DNA from: Diadema setosum
Taxonomy: Eukaryota > Echinodermata > Echinoidea > Diadematoida > Diadematidae
Assembly: GCA_033980235.1 (NCBI GenBank)
Contig: CM067072.1
Coordinates: forward strand, 17,549,047 to 17,613,046
Direction of reading: 5' to 3'
DNA: 64,000 bases
Of the stretch, positions 1 through 12,700 are shown piece by piece. Numbering within the stretch: the stretch's first letter is position 1; each line of letters opens with the position of its first letter. The position numbers and the translations under genes were made by a program. The notes beneath the pieces were generated by a model that was not told the DNA's origin, searched no databases, and saw only the letters and a program-made list of their open reading frames with translations.

Positions 1-2912
1 TATCATTCTGTGTACCCTGTGTGTGTGTGTGTAAACTGTGTGGTTGTGTGTATGCATGCCAGTGTGTAGTGGTAGTATTGTGAGGCAGAAAAAAAAAAAA
101 AAAACTATCAAAAGGGATGGGACACACAAGGCAAGATACATGTATGTTTACATTGAACCAGATCACAGGTATACTTTGCAGCCCAACAACTGCTGTGAAA
201 AGCCACTTTGAACATCCCATGTACTGTAGTAGATAGGTTATACAGCTTGAGGCAAGTGATGTAAGATATGTGTGTTCATATCATCAACGCTGCCAATGGA
301 TCATTGCTCTGAACATGGTGTATCAGAGTCTAATTTCTGCCTCAGAGGTTTGAGTGATGTTGATATTGATTAAGTATGCTGTATGCCTTACCTAAAGCAG
401 CATACCTGATGTGGATATAATATCTACTGATGTAGGCTAGCCTGCTGTTCACTGGTGCATTGAGAATATATGTGTACAGCACTCACTATTATTATGATAC
501 ATTTAATACAAATTGTAGATTACATTACATTGCTGATGCCCAGGGCTGACCCCAAGAGAGTGTTAATAACTTGCAGGTACCGAGAGTCACGTTGATTACA
601 ATGTAAAGTGATTATCTACTAATATGTATTTGAGTGAATATTATGCAGTAAAGATGAAAATAACACTAACAGCAATTTTTGTTGTAGAAGATATAGGGAC
701 AAAAGCTAGCAAAAGGTGCATTCCTTTGATAAAACTGTTGACCATTTTTCAAACTACTCTTAAAAGAAACTTTCATTCGCCACCAAATGCTTATTGATTA
801 TCAGTTATAATGAAATTTAATTAGCATGTCATTTAAGTGATCATGGTAATGTGATGGTGATATTATTGTACTGTAGTTTTCTTAAACTGAATTAGCTCTA
901 AAGGGAAACATCACATATTTCTAGTATCTTGAAAAATATTTCATTCTGTTCTTTTTTGCTTAAAGATATTTAATGAATACTAGAAATGTGAGATTACCAG
1001 TTTGCATTCAATTTATACAATGTATTGTGTGTCTATACACATTGTTTTTATTGGTTGTTGTTTTTTCCCTCTTTCAGTATTCAAAGACCAACTGTTCTGT
1101 TTGTCTGAGATGATTTTCCTTTAATGGGAGGGACCCTACTATAAATTGCAGGAAATGTCAAAGGTTGAAAATGTAGACTGTACATAGTTAGAGAGAAGGG
1201 TCAAATAAGAGTGCGTGTACACCAAACGTATACCAGTGCACAAATAAGGCGTAGAATTGTATCAGTAAAGCTGTGGTGGAATGTAAACGATGGGAAGGAA
1301 TGCACAACATTGCTCTATCAGGTGCTTGCACACCATAAAAAGAAGCTGTTTAACTTTGTGAAACCCCATGAATCTTCTATTAGCGATATGCTTCTGTTAG
1401 ATAATATGGCTGTGAGTAATCTGTATCATGGCTGTGAATTTCCTGAAATAATATTATTCAGTGATCAACAAATGTAATTTAAATTTTTCCTTAGATTTGT
1501 CAAACTTTATGTGGATAGCTATTTTTTTCTTTGTATTTCTCCAACTTATACTTTTTTATAAATTATCATGGATTGCAGTGATATTTAGGCATAATACTCG
1601 ATTCATGTGTAATTCATTTCAATGAGTTTATATCCACTAATTTGATAAACACACATCAAACATACAGGTACACATATAGAATAGATATGCAAGACACAGA
1701 CTACAGTGAGTAAAAATATTTAGAAAGCAGTGGAGTCAACATCTGTAGGCTAAGACCATCCTTTTAAAGCAGAATACTGAAAGAAAAGCTAATATTGTTA
1801 GATTATATACCCATTTCACGCTTAGAGCATGATAAACACAGCGGCCTTTAATTCATCCATTTAGAAAATTGCGTTTTGGAGAACGGCTGCTTAGAAAAAT
1901 TGTATCCTGAATCATGTTCAGTCAGAAGATCCGTAGTTATTTTGGGGGTGCGTCCATGACGTCATGGGGTGAAGGGCAAACCCGGAAGTATCACACAACA
2001 GCCTGAGCTTACCTATGTATGCTCCCGATGAGAGCGAGCTGTTGAGGTTCGTACCCCGAAATCCCAAGACATTTTTTATCAGAATGTCACCAAAAAAATG
2101 AAATAAAATTGTTTTCTACTTCAAGTCTCGTGTGAAATCATACATTTCCTCATATAGATAAAGTCCGTTACGTGTTATTTAGGCCACGAATACAGAAGTT
2201 GTCAGGCCTAGTGCCTGTAGTGGGTGCTTCGTAGTCGATCAGTCACATGCATGCGCCCATCACCTGGCGGCCGCGTATGTTGCAGTGCAGTAGCCTTTGT
2301 GGATATCAAAGAGCAGAGAAGCCTGGGCTTCGTACCTCTTTGGTACGTACAGTACTACTACAACTGTGTACGCAATATATTTAGCGAGTTTATTTTTTCG
2401 TGAATCAGGACTTGCCAATAATTTCGCGAGTGCTTAAATTCGTGGTTGTGGAGTACACTACGGAAGGGGGAAATATATACGGAAAGAGAGTTAGTATTTT
2501 CGCGTGTTTTTAAATTCGCAAATAGCACCAGGTTTGCGAAATTGGCGAAAATAAAAACCTCGCGAAACATTCGGCGCAAGTGGATCGCTAATACTAGATA
2601 CTGCGCAATGCGCAGGCATCGGTTAAGTCGAAGTCTTGACTAGGCTGGCCGGCCTATCTGGTGATAAAATAAACGATACACAGCACTGCAGTTTTCATCG
2701 ATAGGGGTGTTGATAAAACTTGGATGGACTCAGTGAAGTAAAGAATGGATCGTGCAGTGAATTTGTGAGGGTTCCTAGCTAGATAGCATGCTGATGAGCT
2801 GTGGCCGGGAGTACGGAGTGCAGTGAGTGTGATGTGATAAGATACGATACTACGTAGCCCGACCAGATGCTGTTAGTACGCTGCGCTACTTGCAGCTACT
2901 GGGCTGTGTATA

Positions 2913-3123
2913 TGCTGTAAAACATGATATATTCGTGGCATGAATTTTTCGCGAATTGGAGCCGACAGTCGTTTTTGCGGCATGAAATTTTCGCGAACTG
3001 CCACTGGCATTCAGTGCATATAGTGTAGACAAGAACTTTCGTGTGCATTTTAATTTCGCGAATATTTGCGCTCGCGAAATTCGCGAAATTAGAATGCACG
3101 CGAATATTCCTCGTTTTACAGTA
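2913..3123. mobile_element. Palindromic MITE, CTGTAAAAC family, copy 1
   Basis: The left end reads TATGCTGTAAAAC and the right end GTTTTACAGTAG, inverted relative to each other. The body is rich in TTCGCGAA words and contains CTGCCACTGGCATTCAGTGC. The family has TA next to both ends in better preserved copies, pointing to a Tc1/mariner-type target site. Confidence 0.75.
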
Positions 3124-4059
3124 GTTATAGATACTACGGTACTATATCATGATATGTACAAGTATGTATGAAAGCTGTTGCATCAATGTCAGCAGGGTTC
3201 TAGCATACTGAACTGCCAGTTAACAGTCTTGAGTGTGTAAAGTCCATTTCCTTCCTTATTGTTGAAGTGCTTCATAAGTGCTGTTGTGGTTTATTTTTTA
3301 AGAATCCATGCATTGATACTGTGTAGCATACTTGGTGTAAAGGATATCTTGACTATTATCAAATAATATTTATGTTTGTTCTTGAATACTAAAATTTACA
3401 TACAAACGGGTATGTTGTACATACTGATTATGTTTAATGCGTAAGGCATAGTGTCCGTCAATTGTCCATTATACTGTTCTCATTGGGATGAACAATGTAA
3501 CACTGGCAATTCTTTCAGTTGTGTTGCAAGATATTTTATACAGTATGAAAATGTGATTAATGCTGGCCTTGTGTGTCCTGCAGTATTCATGTATACATGG
3601 ATATTGTCTCCTGTGTAAACCCCAAATCTTTTAGAATGAATGAGTACTGTGTGATAGTGCTCAAAATTGGAAGTCATACATTTGTACCAGCATCTTTTTG
3701 CGTCCTAATTAGGTGATCCGAGTATCCTCTCGGATCACCTTCTGTTTCTGTACGGATTCTTTCTTCTTCTTCTTCTTCTTTTTCTTCTTATTTCTCCCCA
3801 AAAGTTGTGCATCGATTAGCTCAGAAAGTCCTCTTCCTATCAATTTCAAACTTATACCATATGTGTATCGTCTCCCAAAGACGGCAATCGAACTAAAATC
3901 AAAGTGATCAGTCGACCGTGACGTCACTATGACGTCATTATATGAAAACACATTCTCAATCTTATCTCATTAATGGAAAAGAATTTTTAAATGAAATTTA
4001 CGTCACATATATTTCAAGTTATGAGCATTCTACTCATATTCTCAAAATTCATATTTTCT

Positions 4060-4200
4060 CTCAAAACGTGCGCGTACGCGCGCGTTGAAAAATTTGTATG
4101 CTCAAATCGAGCTCAAATTTTTTTTGCACACGTTTCAGACCATTTGGAGCATTTTTTGAAGAATTGAAAAAATCGGACGGACGCGTACGCGCGCGCATAT
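4060..4200. repeat. Alternating GC/TA purine-pyrimidine blocks
   Basis: Two blocks of alternating GCGCGTACGCGCGCG-type sequence lie at about 4067-4085 and 4181-4205, the latter running into ATATATATACGCACACAC. They sit inside the Helentron-like element and are candidates for left-handed DNA. They may be partners in a fold between the two blocks. Confidence 0.5.
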
Positions 4201-4820
4201 ATATACGCACACACAGCTCATATGCAATAGAAATTTCCGGTTTTTTCACACTTATCGGATGCCTGAAATGTCAAAAAATATTTCTACCAAGTTTCAAGTC
4301 AATCCGACTCAATATGACGTCATACGGGCCCGTCAAAGTTGAAATTCCGCGCGCGCGTCAATGGCGATATACAGTGCAACTATGCCAAAAAACCGCCAAT
4401 TTTAAATCCGATTTTACTCGTCAGGATGGACGGTGACTTCCAATTTTCTTTACATATTCTGAAAGCTGATGAGTTGAACATGTCATTTCATGGGTTGGCA
4501 ATACTGGAAAAATGATTAAAAGATATCAAATTTCTAAATAAAATAAAAAGAGTAAATTTTCAAAATGACGTCATCAAATTTCAAGTTTACTCGAGCGTAT
4601 CTCACTTATCCTTTGCCCATTTTCACCCAGATTTCAGTATGTTGTAGCTTATTGAATGCTCTTACATTAATGTAATAACAACAATTTGATTGGATAACGG
4701 CATCACCTCGTAAAAATGGATTCAATGTAAGCTTGTCAAATTTGACCAGTTTACGTGTTATCTCTATGGGAGTGCAGTTTTTCTGGAAATGAAAATTGAC
4801 ATGACTATCTTTATCGAGCA

Positions 4821-5890
4821 CTAGCTCACTTATGCTTCGGTGAATTTGTCCCAGATTTTAATATGTTGTAGCTGAGACTTTTAGCTATCGTAAGTGTGCC
4901 CTTTATTTTTTCATACGACGTCGGCATCACGTCAAAAAACTTGGTTGAAATCAAAGCCGATCTTCGATGTATTTTCATATTTCTTTCTTTTTCCAACTTT
5001 CTTTGCAATAACTCAAGAAAAACATACTCTATCACCACCATATTTTGCACATGTTTAGTTCATGTCACGTACATTATTTCATAAAATAACAACTACTTCA
5101 TTAGACGCCAATTTGGGTATGTAAATTAGGGTCAAAGGTCATAAATGTTTCATTCTGTATCTTGGTGAATACACGTCTTATCTTCCCCATATTTTGCACA
5201 CGTAAAGACCGTGTTACAAGGATCATTTCACAAAATAACCACTTTTTGCTCAGATGCAATCTTGTCTGTGCAGATCGGGGTCAAAGGTCATATGTACTTC
5301 TTTCTTTATCTTCGTTATGACGTGTTATCTCTATGGGAGGGAATTTTTCTAGATGTGAAAATTGACATGATTGTCTTTATCGAGCACTAGCTCACTTACC
5401 CTTCAGTGAATTTCTCCCAGATTTTAATATGTTGTAGCTGAGACTTTGCGCTATCGTACGTGTTCCCTTTGTTTTTCATATGGTGTCGGGATCACGTCCA
5501 AAAACGTGGTTGAAATTAAAGGTTATCTTCGATGTATTTTCATCTTTCTTTGTCCAATTTTCTTTGCAATAACGCAAGAAAAATAGCCCCTATCAACCCC
5601 ATATTTTGCACATGTTTAGTTAATGTTACGTACATTATTTCATAAGATAACAACTACTTGATCAGACACCATCTTGGGCATGTAAATTAGGGTCAAAGGT
5701 CATAAATGTTTCATCTGTATCTTGGTGAATACATGTCTTATCTTTCCCATATTTTGCACACGCAAAGACCATGTTACAAGAATCATTTCACAAAATAACC
5801 ACTTTTTGCTCAGATGCCATCTTGGGGGTGCAAAGTGTGGTCAAAGGTCAAATATACTTCATTCTGCATCTTTGATAGTGTATACGGAAT
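4821..5890 (+). repeat. 566-bp tandem duplication inside the Helentron-like element
   Basis: CTAGCTCACTTA occurs at 4821 and again at 5387. The following sequence (bottle-neck words CCCAGATTTTAATATGTTG, GGTCAAAGGTCATA and CATATTTTGCACA) repeats in the same order for about 500 bases. A more diverged partial unit precedes it at about 4600-4820. Divergence between copies suggests an old duplication. Confidence 0.85.
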
Positions 5891-6584
5891 TCGGTACCCA
5901 AGATGGCAGGTCTGACTCCCTTTTTAAAATGAGAATCCAAACATCACACGACCAATGTCCCTAATCTCAGGTGAAAGCTCGAATCATTGATTTAAAAAGA
6001 ATCGGATCACCTAATTTGTCAGTCTTGACAAATTCCGAGTCTAGTTCTATCCTCAAACTGTCTTTTGTTTCATTTTCTCTTAGTAACAAGTTCAAAAGCA
6101 AAATGCGTAGATACAACATGTCCTGGTGATGATCTGCATTTAGTGATCGTAAATCGGTTGTCAGTGACTTTTCTTAAAGGTCCTGTTTACCCGTGGGAGC
6201 AATGATTTTAAAAAATTGCAAGATATCACATTTGATGCATATGTATAGGTCAGTTGTATCACATTCGATGCATATGCACTATTTTTCTCATTAAACCATA
6301 ACTGTAGATGATTTAGTCTGAAAACATTTTTATTATGACTATTGTTCACATTTTGTATATATTTAACAATACTTAACATTGATTATACTGGTTCAAATTT
6401 TAACATTGGTTGTTTCTGCCCCTAACTCACATTTTGGAACTATTTTGAAGCAATGATGCTGGGTTTTTGTTTCACCTGCAAATGGTAAAGTATGCCTTTA
6501 AAGCATGGAATACCCAGCAAGTGTACTGTACTGGTATGTTCAGTGTGTATGCAATTTTTATCTTCTGTGTGTTTCTGTATGCAG

Positions 6585-6717
6585 GAGCTTGGTCAGCAGA
6601 TACGAGACTTCCAGCTGCCTGACGTGGGTAAGGTGGGGGAGCATGGAGACCCCGTGGAGTTGGGCAGGCTGCTACAGCTGGTCCTCGGCTGTGCTGTCAA
6701 CTGTGACCACAAAGAAG
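6585..6717 (+). CDS. HOOK3-like: HOOK exon a: end of Hook domain
   Basis: The acceptor follows TGTATGCAG and the donor is G|GTACAG. It encodes residues 1-44 of the visible fragment, including [13 protein letters not shown] and [19 protein letters not shown]. This corresponds to the last helices of the Hook domain in vertebrate HOOK1-3, the part that contributes to light intermediate chain binding. The following intron is phase 1. No earlier exon was recognised in positions 1-6584. Confidence 0.95.
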
Positions 6718-9700
6718 GTACAGGGTTCAAACCTCAATAGGCATCATAAAATCACGCGAGCTTACAGACAGTAGCTACAAATGTAGCTACTGAAAACATA
6801 CATTTGTACATGGGCTACTAATACCTCAGGCACTGGTCGAGGTACATGGAGTAGTCTTTGTAGCATACGGTGGTGGCATGTTTTCCAAGTAGGAGGTAAA
6901 AGGGGAGGTGGCTATAAAAGATTTGATGATGCGTGTGTGTGTTGAGAACCAGAGGGCAGCTAGATTCCTTGTAAGTGGTTGAAGTAGGGTACAAGTCCGG
7001 CAGTACTCAAGGGATTTTTAGAAGGCTAATACAATAGTGTGTTTGTGTGTGTGTGTGGGGGGGGGGGGGGGATGGGGACACACACACAACTAGTTGAAAT
7101 ACATCTCCTTTATGACTGTTTTTCTATTTTCCTTGATATTCCTACAGTTGTGTTAAAGTAGATTAAAGTACTTTTTTTGCAACATTGGACAAACAGTGTC
7201 TGTGCCTAGGTAGACTACAGATCTTCCCATGCCTTCCTTGTTTTGATTGCTTGTGAGAACTATGCGTACATGTAAATAGTAATGACACCTTCATTACAAA
7301 ATATGTGTGACATACATATGTAATGTTTTATATCAATAGAGAGAGATATGGACATTTCCACAGTAAAAGGAGACATTTCAGGGATGTTGGGTTATTTTTA
7401 CTTTCCATTTTGCATTGCCCTCAACACAATATGATCTTTTAGAACACTTTAATGAGAGATAACTTTGCCCCCCCCCCCCCCAATTGCTTCTCAACAAGCA
7501 GTCTATTAGAATTCTTGCCAAAATGAAAATTTTATTGCAAATGTACACTATACATGTTACGCTGGACTGGCATCTACATGTATACATACGTTGTACAACC
7601 ATATGAAGGTCAAATGTTAACAGAAAATTTGTTGTCTTTCAACTGTTTGGCCTGACATTTATTACAAAAGACTTTTTTTAAGGTCTTTTTTTTGTGGGGG
7701 GGGGGGAGGGGAGAAGAGGGCAATTACTGATTTGAATGTCACATTCAACATGACTGAAATTTAATGAATGAAACAATGAAAATAGCTTGAGATGGGCACA
7801 GTATGTAATCCATTCTTGGTTCAAAAGAACATCTGAAATACACCATGTACATCTGTATGGCTTCAGTCCAAAGCATGGTACACTCAGTATTTCCTGTCTT
7901 ATCATAGGGATAATGTAATTCTCACTCTTGTTCATTTTATGTAGCTATTTCCATAAAAAATGAATTGAAACATGATCTTTCTTCACATTGTAAAAACCCA
8001 TCTGCTCTCATTAGCTTACGGTTAGAGGGTATCAGCATTCAGTCATTGTGTAACGTAATATGCAAGTAGCCAATGTGCTCCCTTATCACACTGCTCGTGT
8101 GTGTTTTGTAGTTGCAAATGGAGGTATTGTTTACTCCAGACCAGGTTAATAAGTCGCCTTTTGTTCACAGTATATTTTGAGAGGCAGTTGTCTGTTCATT
8201 GAATGTACCTGTTTCAAGTCTGTGCTTCAGAATGAAAACACTGGGTTATAGCGTTTCTGTCAGACTGTTACACAACGACGACGCTTAAAAGATAACCCAT
8301 ACATTATGTAGGTCAAATATAGACTGTGTGTACAGTGAACTGCTGTGTCAAACAAAACACATACTTGTGATGCCCTGCCAGATTACGTTCCTGGTTAGAT
8401 AATTTTAGAACTGACTCGGCCATAAAAATTTTATTATTTACTCATCTTTACTTTCATCTAGTTTTGTTTAAGTATTAGTCATTAAGCATGAGATCATAAA
8501 GGGTTGGTATCATGCTGGACAGTACGTTCTGAAAAGTTGCATTTAGACAAAGACAGCATTATTGCATTTTTCTTGTAAATGAAAATTACGATATCTGAAT
8601 AAATTTCAAATTTAAATTTATGGTTAGTTGTTGGATGAATGAAAGAAGAAGCTTGAGAGTTCATGTAATGCCATGTTTCTGTCATACATTGTACATGTAA
8701 ATGATCAAATTATTAATATAGATTTATATCAACCCGTTGAGGACGAGTCCGGAGTTTACTCAGGCGGGTGTCTATGGGAAATGCATGTTGTAGCAAAATC
8801 AGCCCGTCCTCAACGGGTTAAAGATATCTGATGCTGTTAAAGGTGTACAACCTCTTTACAAATACTTTTCCCACTAAATTCAGACCAACTAACTTTTAAG
8901 AGTCTGCTTTTTATTAAAGACATGATTATTTTCCATACTATATGCTTTGATAACTGTTAGCATTAAAGTGGGCTGTCCTCTCTGCGGCCATGAGACTAGT
9001 AGAAAGTTGCGTGGATAGTGCTATGCTGCTATGGAGTGAATGAACTTTAAAGCCAGAATGGACCACAATACAACTGATGTTTTACTCTGTGATCTGTTAT
9101 AACACTGAAACAGGTACCACTATCTTTCATTTCCTCCCTTTGTCCCCTCAGTTAATTAGTGTATTTCCACATGGTGTTTTTCTTCTTCTTCTTCTTTTCT
9201 GAACAGCAGCTTTGCATATTATTCAAAATATCCTTTTACTCATGTGAAAGCCAAAGGGCCCAAACCTTATATTGTATAAATGGTGAAAATATAAGGTTGA
9301 AATTATTTAACACTGGACTATCTGCCTTTGATTTTAGGCTCTGTCTGATACGTTAACTCAAGATTCTATTTTTCTCTAAAGCTTGTTTACAATATGTATC
9401 AAGATACACATGTTGACTCCGAAGTATTATTTCAAACTAGTGGCTAAATGATAGCTTCAAAGCTGAATATGCAGGGATCCATACTGTTGAAGTCATCCGT
9501 AAGAGTTGTTGAGAATAATGGTAGGAGTCTGAATGTAAAGACTAGTTATGTTTATGGTTGTGTTTATGGTAGCGGCAGACTTTCTAAACTGTACATGAAT
9601 TCTATGATGCAGGAAGTTATGCATTAAAGAGGAAAAGGATGACCTGGTACATCAGTTTAGGCATTAGTTGTGCTGTTGTGAAATCCGGATCCAAAGTTGG

Positions 9701-12700
9701 CTTCACTGACCAATTCAATTCTTGATTTGATATTGATGGAGTGGGGGGGGGGGGGGGTAGGAGATATTGAAAGGGTTCTGCTTGATAAATTGACATAGTG
9801 CATACTGTAGAGAGGAAGGAGATGTTTACAGGAAAGCCACCTGATAAATCACAATCCTAAATTCATATTAAATCAGAGTGCGTGAAAGACATGGATTGTG
9901 CTGGATGCATGTATAATACAGAAAGCTTCAAATCAAGCTCAAGAGATTTACTATTAACATTTTGTCTGTCAGTCAATAAAATCACTCATCAGGAGTCTTG
10001 CAACTGTTCATTCATTCCATTTTCGATAGGAAAAAACAGTCTTAAGCCATGAAATTTAGTGTAGATGTAGAAAATATATCAAAGATTCTATTTTTGAAAA
10101 AAAAATGGACAAAAATAATGGTCAAAATCTTTGTACCCCGCCTAGGAGGGAACTTGCTTGTGCGACTTTTGCCCGAAACCCTTGTTGTGGGTCACATGTA
10201 TACTGTATGAGAGGGATAAAAGGCCTGTTGAAGGATCCGGCTTGGGATGGTTATAGCGACACTCAGTAATCATATATGAAAGTGAGAGTATGGAGACTAT
10301 ATAAAGCAAAGACCTCTTCTTCTTTTTTTTTCCTTACAGGGTCATACAATACAGTTGTAGTCACTCAGAACTTTGACCTGTCTTCGAGTGTACAGTGTAT
10401 AATACGGACTGGGTACTTTTACATCCTGCTTTGTTAAAGAACGTAGAAAAAAGTTGCGTCAAACACATTACATATCAGCCAGCACCATCTAGAAATGAAA
10501 TACATTATGTCTAGAGAGGGGGCTCCATGTCAAAGGGACAGTTTGTTACAATGGTATTTTTGAAACCAAAGAAACACATCCATGAAAGGCTGAGTTCAGT
10601 TGTACATGTATGAGATCAATGGCCACATTTTGACTCTCAGTAAGCCATCTCACATGGCATCTCATTGGAACCTCAAACTACTGTAGTTTGTCTTGCTTGG
10701 GTAAACATGAGGATGTCATTTACATTGAGTTGGCTTCCTTTTCACTGTGTTCACAGCATAAATGTCTTAGGATACCCATACTAACCATGTGCAAACAGGA
10801 AGACAACCTCCCCCCCCCCCCACCTCCCCCCCCCCCCCCTCGGAAAAAGAAAAATATTTTGCTTAGATAGAACCAAAGACAGATGAGACATATTAAAAGG
10901 TAAATGTACTTCCAATCTTCTGACAGGTCATATTCGTCTCTGATTTAGATTTAGATGTGTTTTTATGTGCATAAGCAGTATTCATGTCTTGGAATGGTGC
11001 TACAAATGTACTTTGTAGACAAAAAGATTTTGTGTACTGTATCACACCAAGTATTTTGCAAAGAATGACTTGTAAGACGATATTAAGACGGTGAATAAGA
11101 GCTCGAGAATCATGTTTATGAAATGAGAGAGAATTATTTCATTCCAATAGAAGAGTGAGCGATTTTCCTGTTTAGAGTCTCCACTGCATTTAAGTTTGCA
11201 GGAGGCAATATATTCATAAGTTATTGATTCCACAAATGTAACTAGACTCACAAAATTTGTCAAATATGATATTAAACACAGTGAAGTATATCGTGCATAC
11301 AGTGTATTCCTGGCGTAAATAGGAACATCTGGAATTGTGACAGTGTTTCATAACAGCGAAGTACGGAGTGTTAACTGAGATTAATGTGATTATTTAACTC
11401 TTTGTACATTTTAGACATTTAAGAGTCATAAAAAATTTTGTCCTTTTCCAGAGTACATCAGTACTATCATGGGCCTGGAGGAGTCCGTCCAACATGTCGT
11501 CATGGGAGCCATCCAGGAACTCATGACCAAAGAGATCCCCACCAATGCCCCACCCACAGAGGCATATGCAGAGGTCGAAGGTCAACTCAAGAGGATAGAA
11601 GCTGAGAAGGATGAGGCCCTGCAGCGATGCCATGAGTTGGACCAGCAGGTAACCATCTCAGGGATTCTAATGAGACAAGCTGTGAAAATCACTGTAGCAA
11701 ATGTAATAATTCACTGTGCACAGTGGAATAACAAAGGCCAGCCTGATACACTTTTGAAGAAAGTAAATTGTAAAATATTGGATTGCCAACTGCCAATAGT
11801 GCTCATATTTCTGCTTTGGCTTGATTTCTGTGTGTGTAACATGTCTCTTTTGCTCTGTACATAGTATATAGCTGTTGGGAAGAATATTGTTTAATAGCAG
11901 TTTTAACCAAGACATTTATTTTTATGTTGGCAAACAAAGGGATTGGGCTACATGATATGTTTATCGAAACCTTGTGGTATGCATGCAAAGATGATCATAG
12001 AAATATACCTCACGATCAGTGGTATCATTCCAATATATCTCCACTCATGAGAAATATTGAATTGTAGTGGAATGTGCATCTGCAGGCAGTGCACTTGCAT
12101 ATCTCGGCACGCTCAAAATATTTTCTGCCAAGTGCTTTACCGTCGGTGTTAAGTCACTGGAGTTCAAACAACTGCATTCGCAATCATTTGTAATTTATCA
12201 ATTCCATATGGCCATGTAAGGAAATTAAATGATTTGTGAAAATGTAACAATTTATTGTGTGTGCAAAGACTGTGTTAAATATCTGTGTCACTACCACTTG
12301 TCATGTGTGATCAAGTGATTCATCTGTTTATCTGTCTTACAGGTTGCTGCCCTTCTGGAAGAGAAAAATGCTCTCCAAGTTGAAAATGAACACCTCACAC
12401 ACAAACTAGACCAAGGGGATACTTTTGGTGATCCAAGGTAAATATCTTAAATGCATTCTATTCTTTTGCAAACCCTCATTGTCAAAGTGCTTCTGTAAAT
12501 GTTCATTGGTATGAGAGTAACCCAAGTAAACCAAAGCATTGTAGCAGTAAGACATAGATGTTTTCTGCTGTTAGTCCTTCAAGCTTGTGCAGATTAGACG
12601 TTACTATGCAATATTGTCTTCTTTCTCATTAAAATACTGTTTAAAGACAAGGTAAGCCATAGATACTCCTGCTGAATGTCGCCTAGTGCCTAGTAGAGAT

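Larger units (their letters stand above)
3707..6044 (+). mobile_element. Non-autonomous Helitron2/Helentron-like element
   Basis: The left end begins AATTAGGTGATCCGA (3707-3721). Its perfect inverted copy lies subterminally at 6002-6016. A perfect 9-bp-stem hairpin (6013-6034) follows, then ten bases to CTAG at 6041-6044. A terminal 5' repeat with a subterminal 3' partner followed by a hairpin is the asymmetric architecture described for Helentrons and HINE elements. The left end also folds on itself (GGTGATCCGAG with CTCGGATCACC). The interior has a 566-bp tandem duplication and no open frame resembling Rep/helicase, so it is non-autonomous. It could instead be an ordinary terminal-inverted-repeat transposon with AATT target duplications. 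Confidence 0.55.
1..6584 (+). other. Probable HOOK intron (left part cut by window edge)
   Basis: No exon resembling the Hook domain (residues about 1-90) was found here, so this is most likely an intron ending at the AG at 6583-6584. It begins with GT-rich simple sequence. It holds a small palindromic element at 2913-3123, GCGAA-rich relatives of it at about 2380-2580, and the Helentron-like element at 3707-6044. Confidence 0.6.

Noticed and set aside
1211..1477. An 88-codon frame near the left edge, considered as a Hook 5' exon.
   Set aside because: No similarity to the Hook domain and no matching splice phases.
3762..3790. TTC-rich tract as a polypyrimidine splice signal for a hidden exon.
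   Set aside because: It is a simple repeat just inside the left end of the mobile element, with no conserved coding sequence after it.
4098..4436. A 112-codon frame in the Helentron-like element, considered as Rep/helicase.
   Set aside because: No helicase or Rep motif. It crosses alternating GC blocks and is open by composition.
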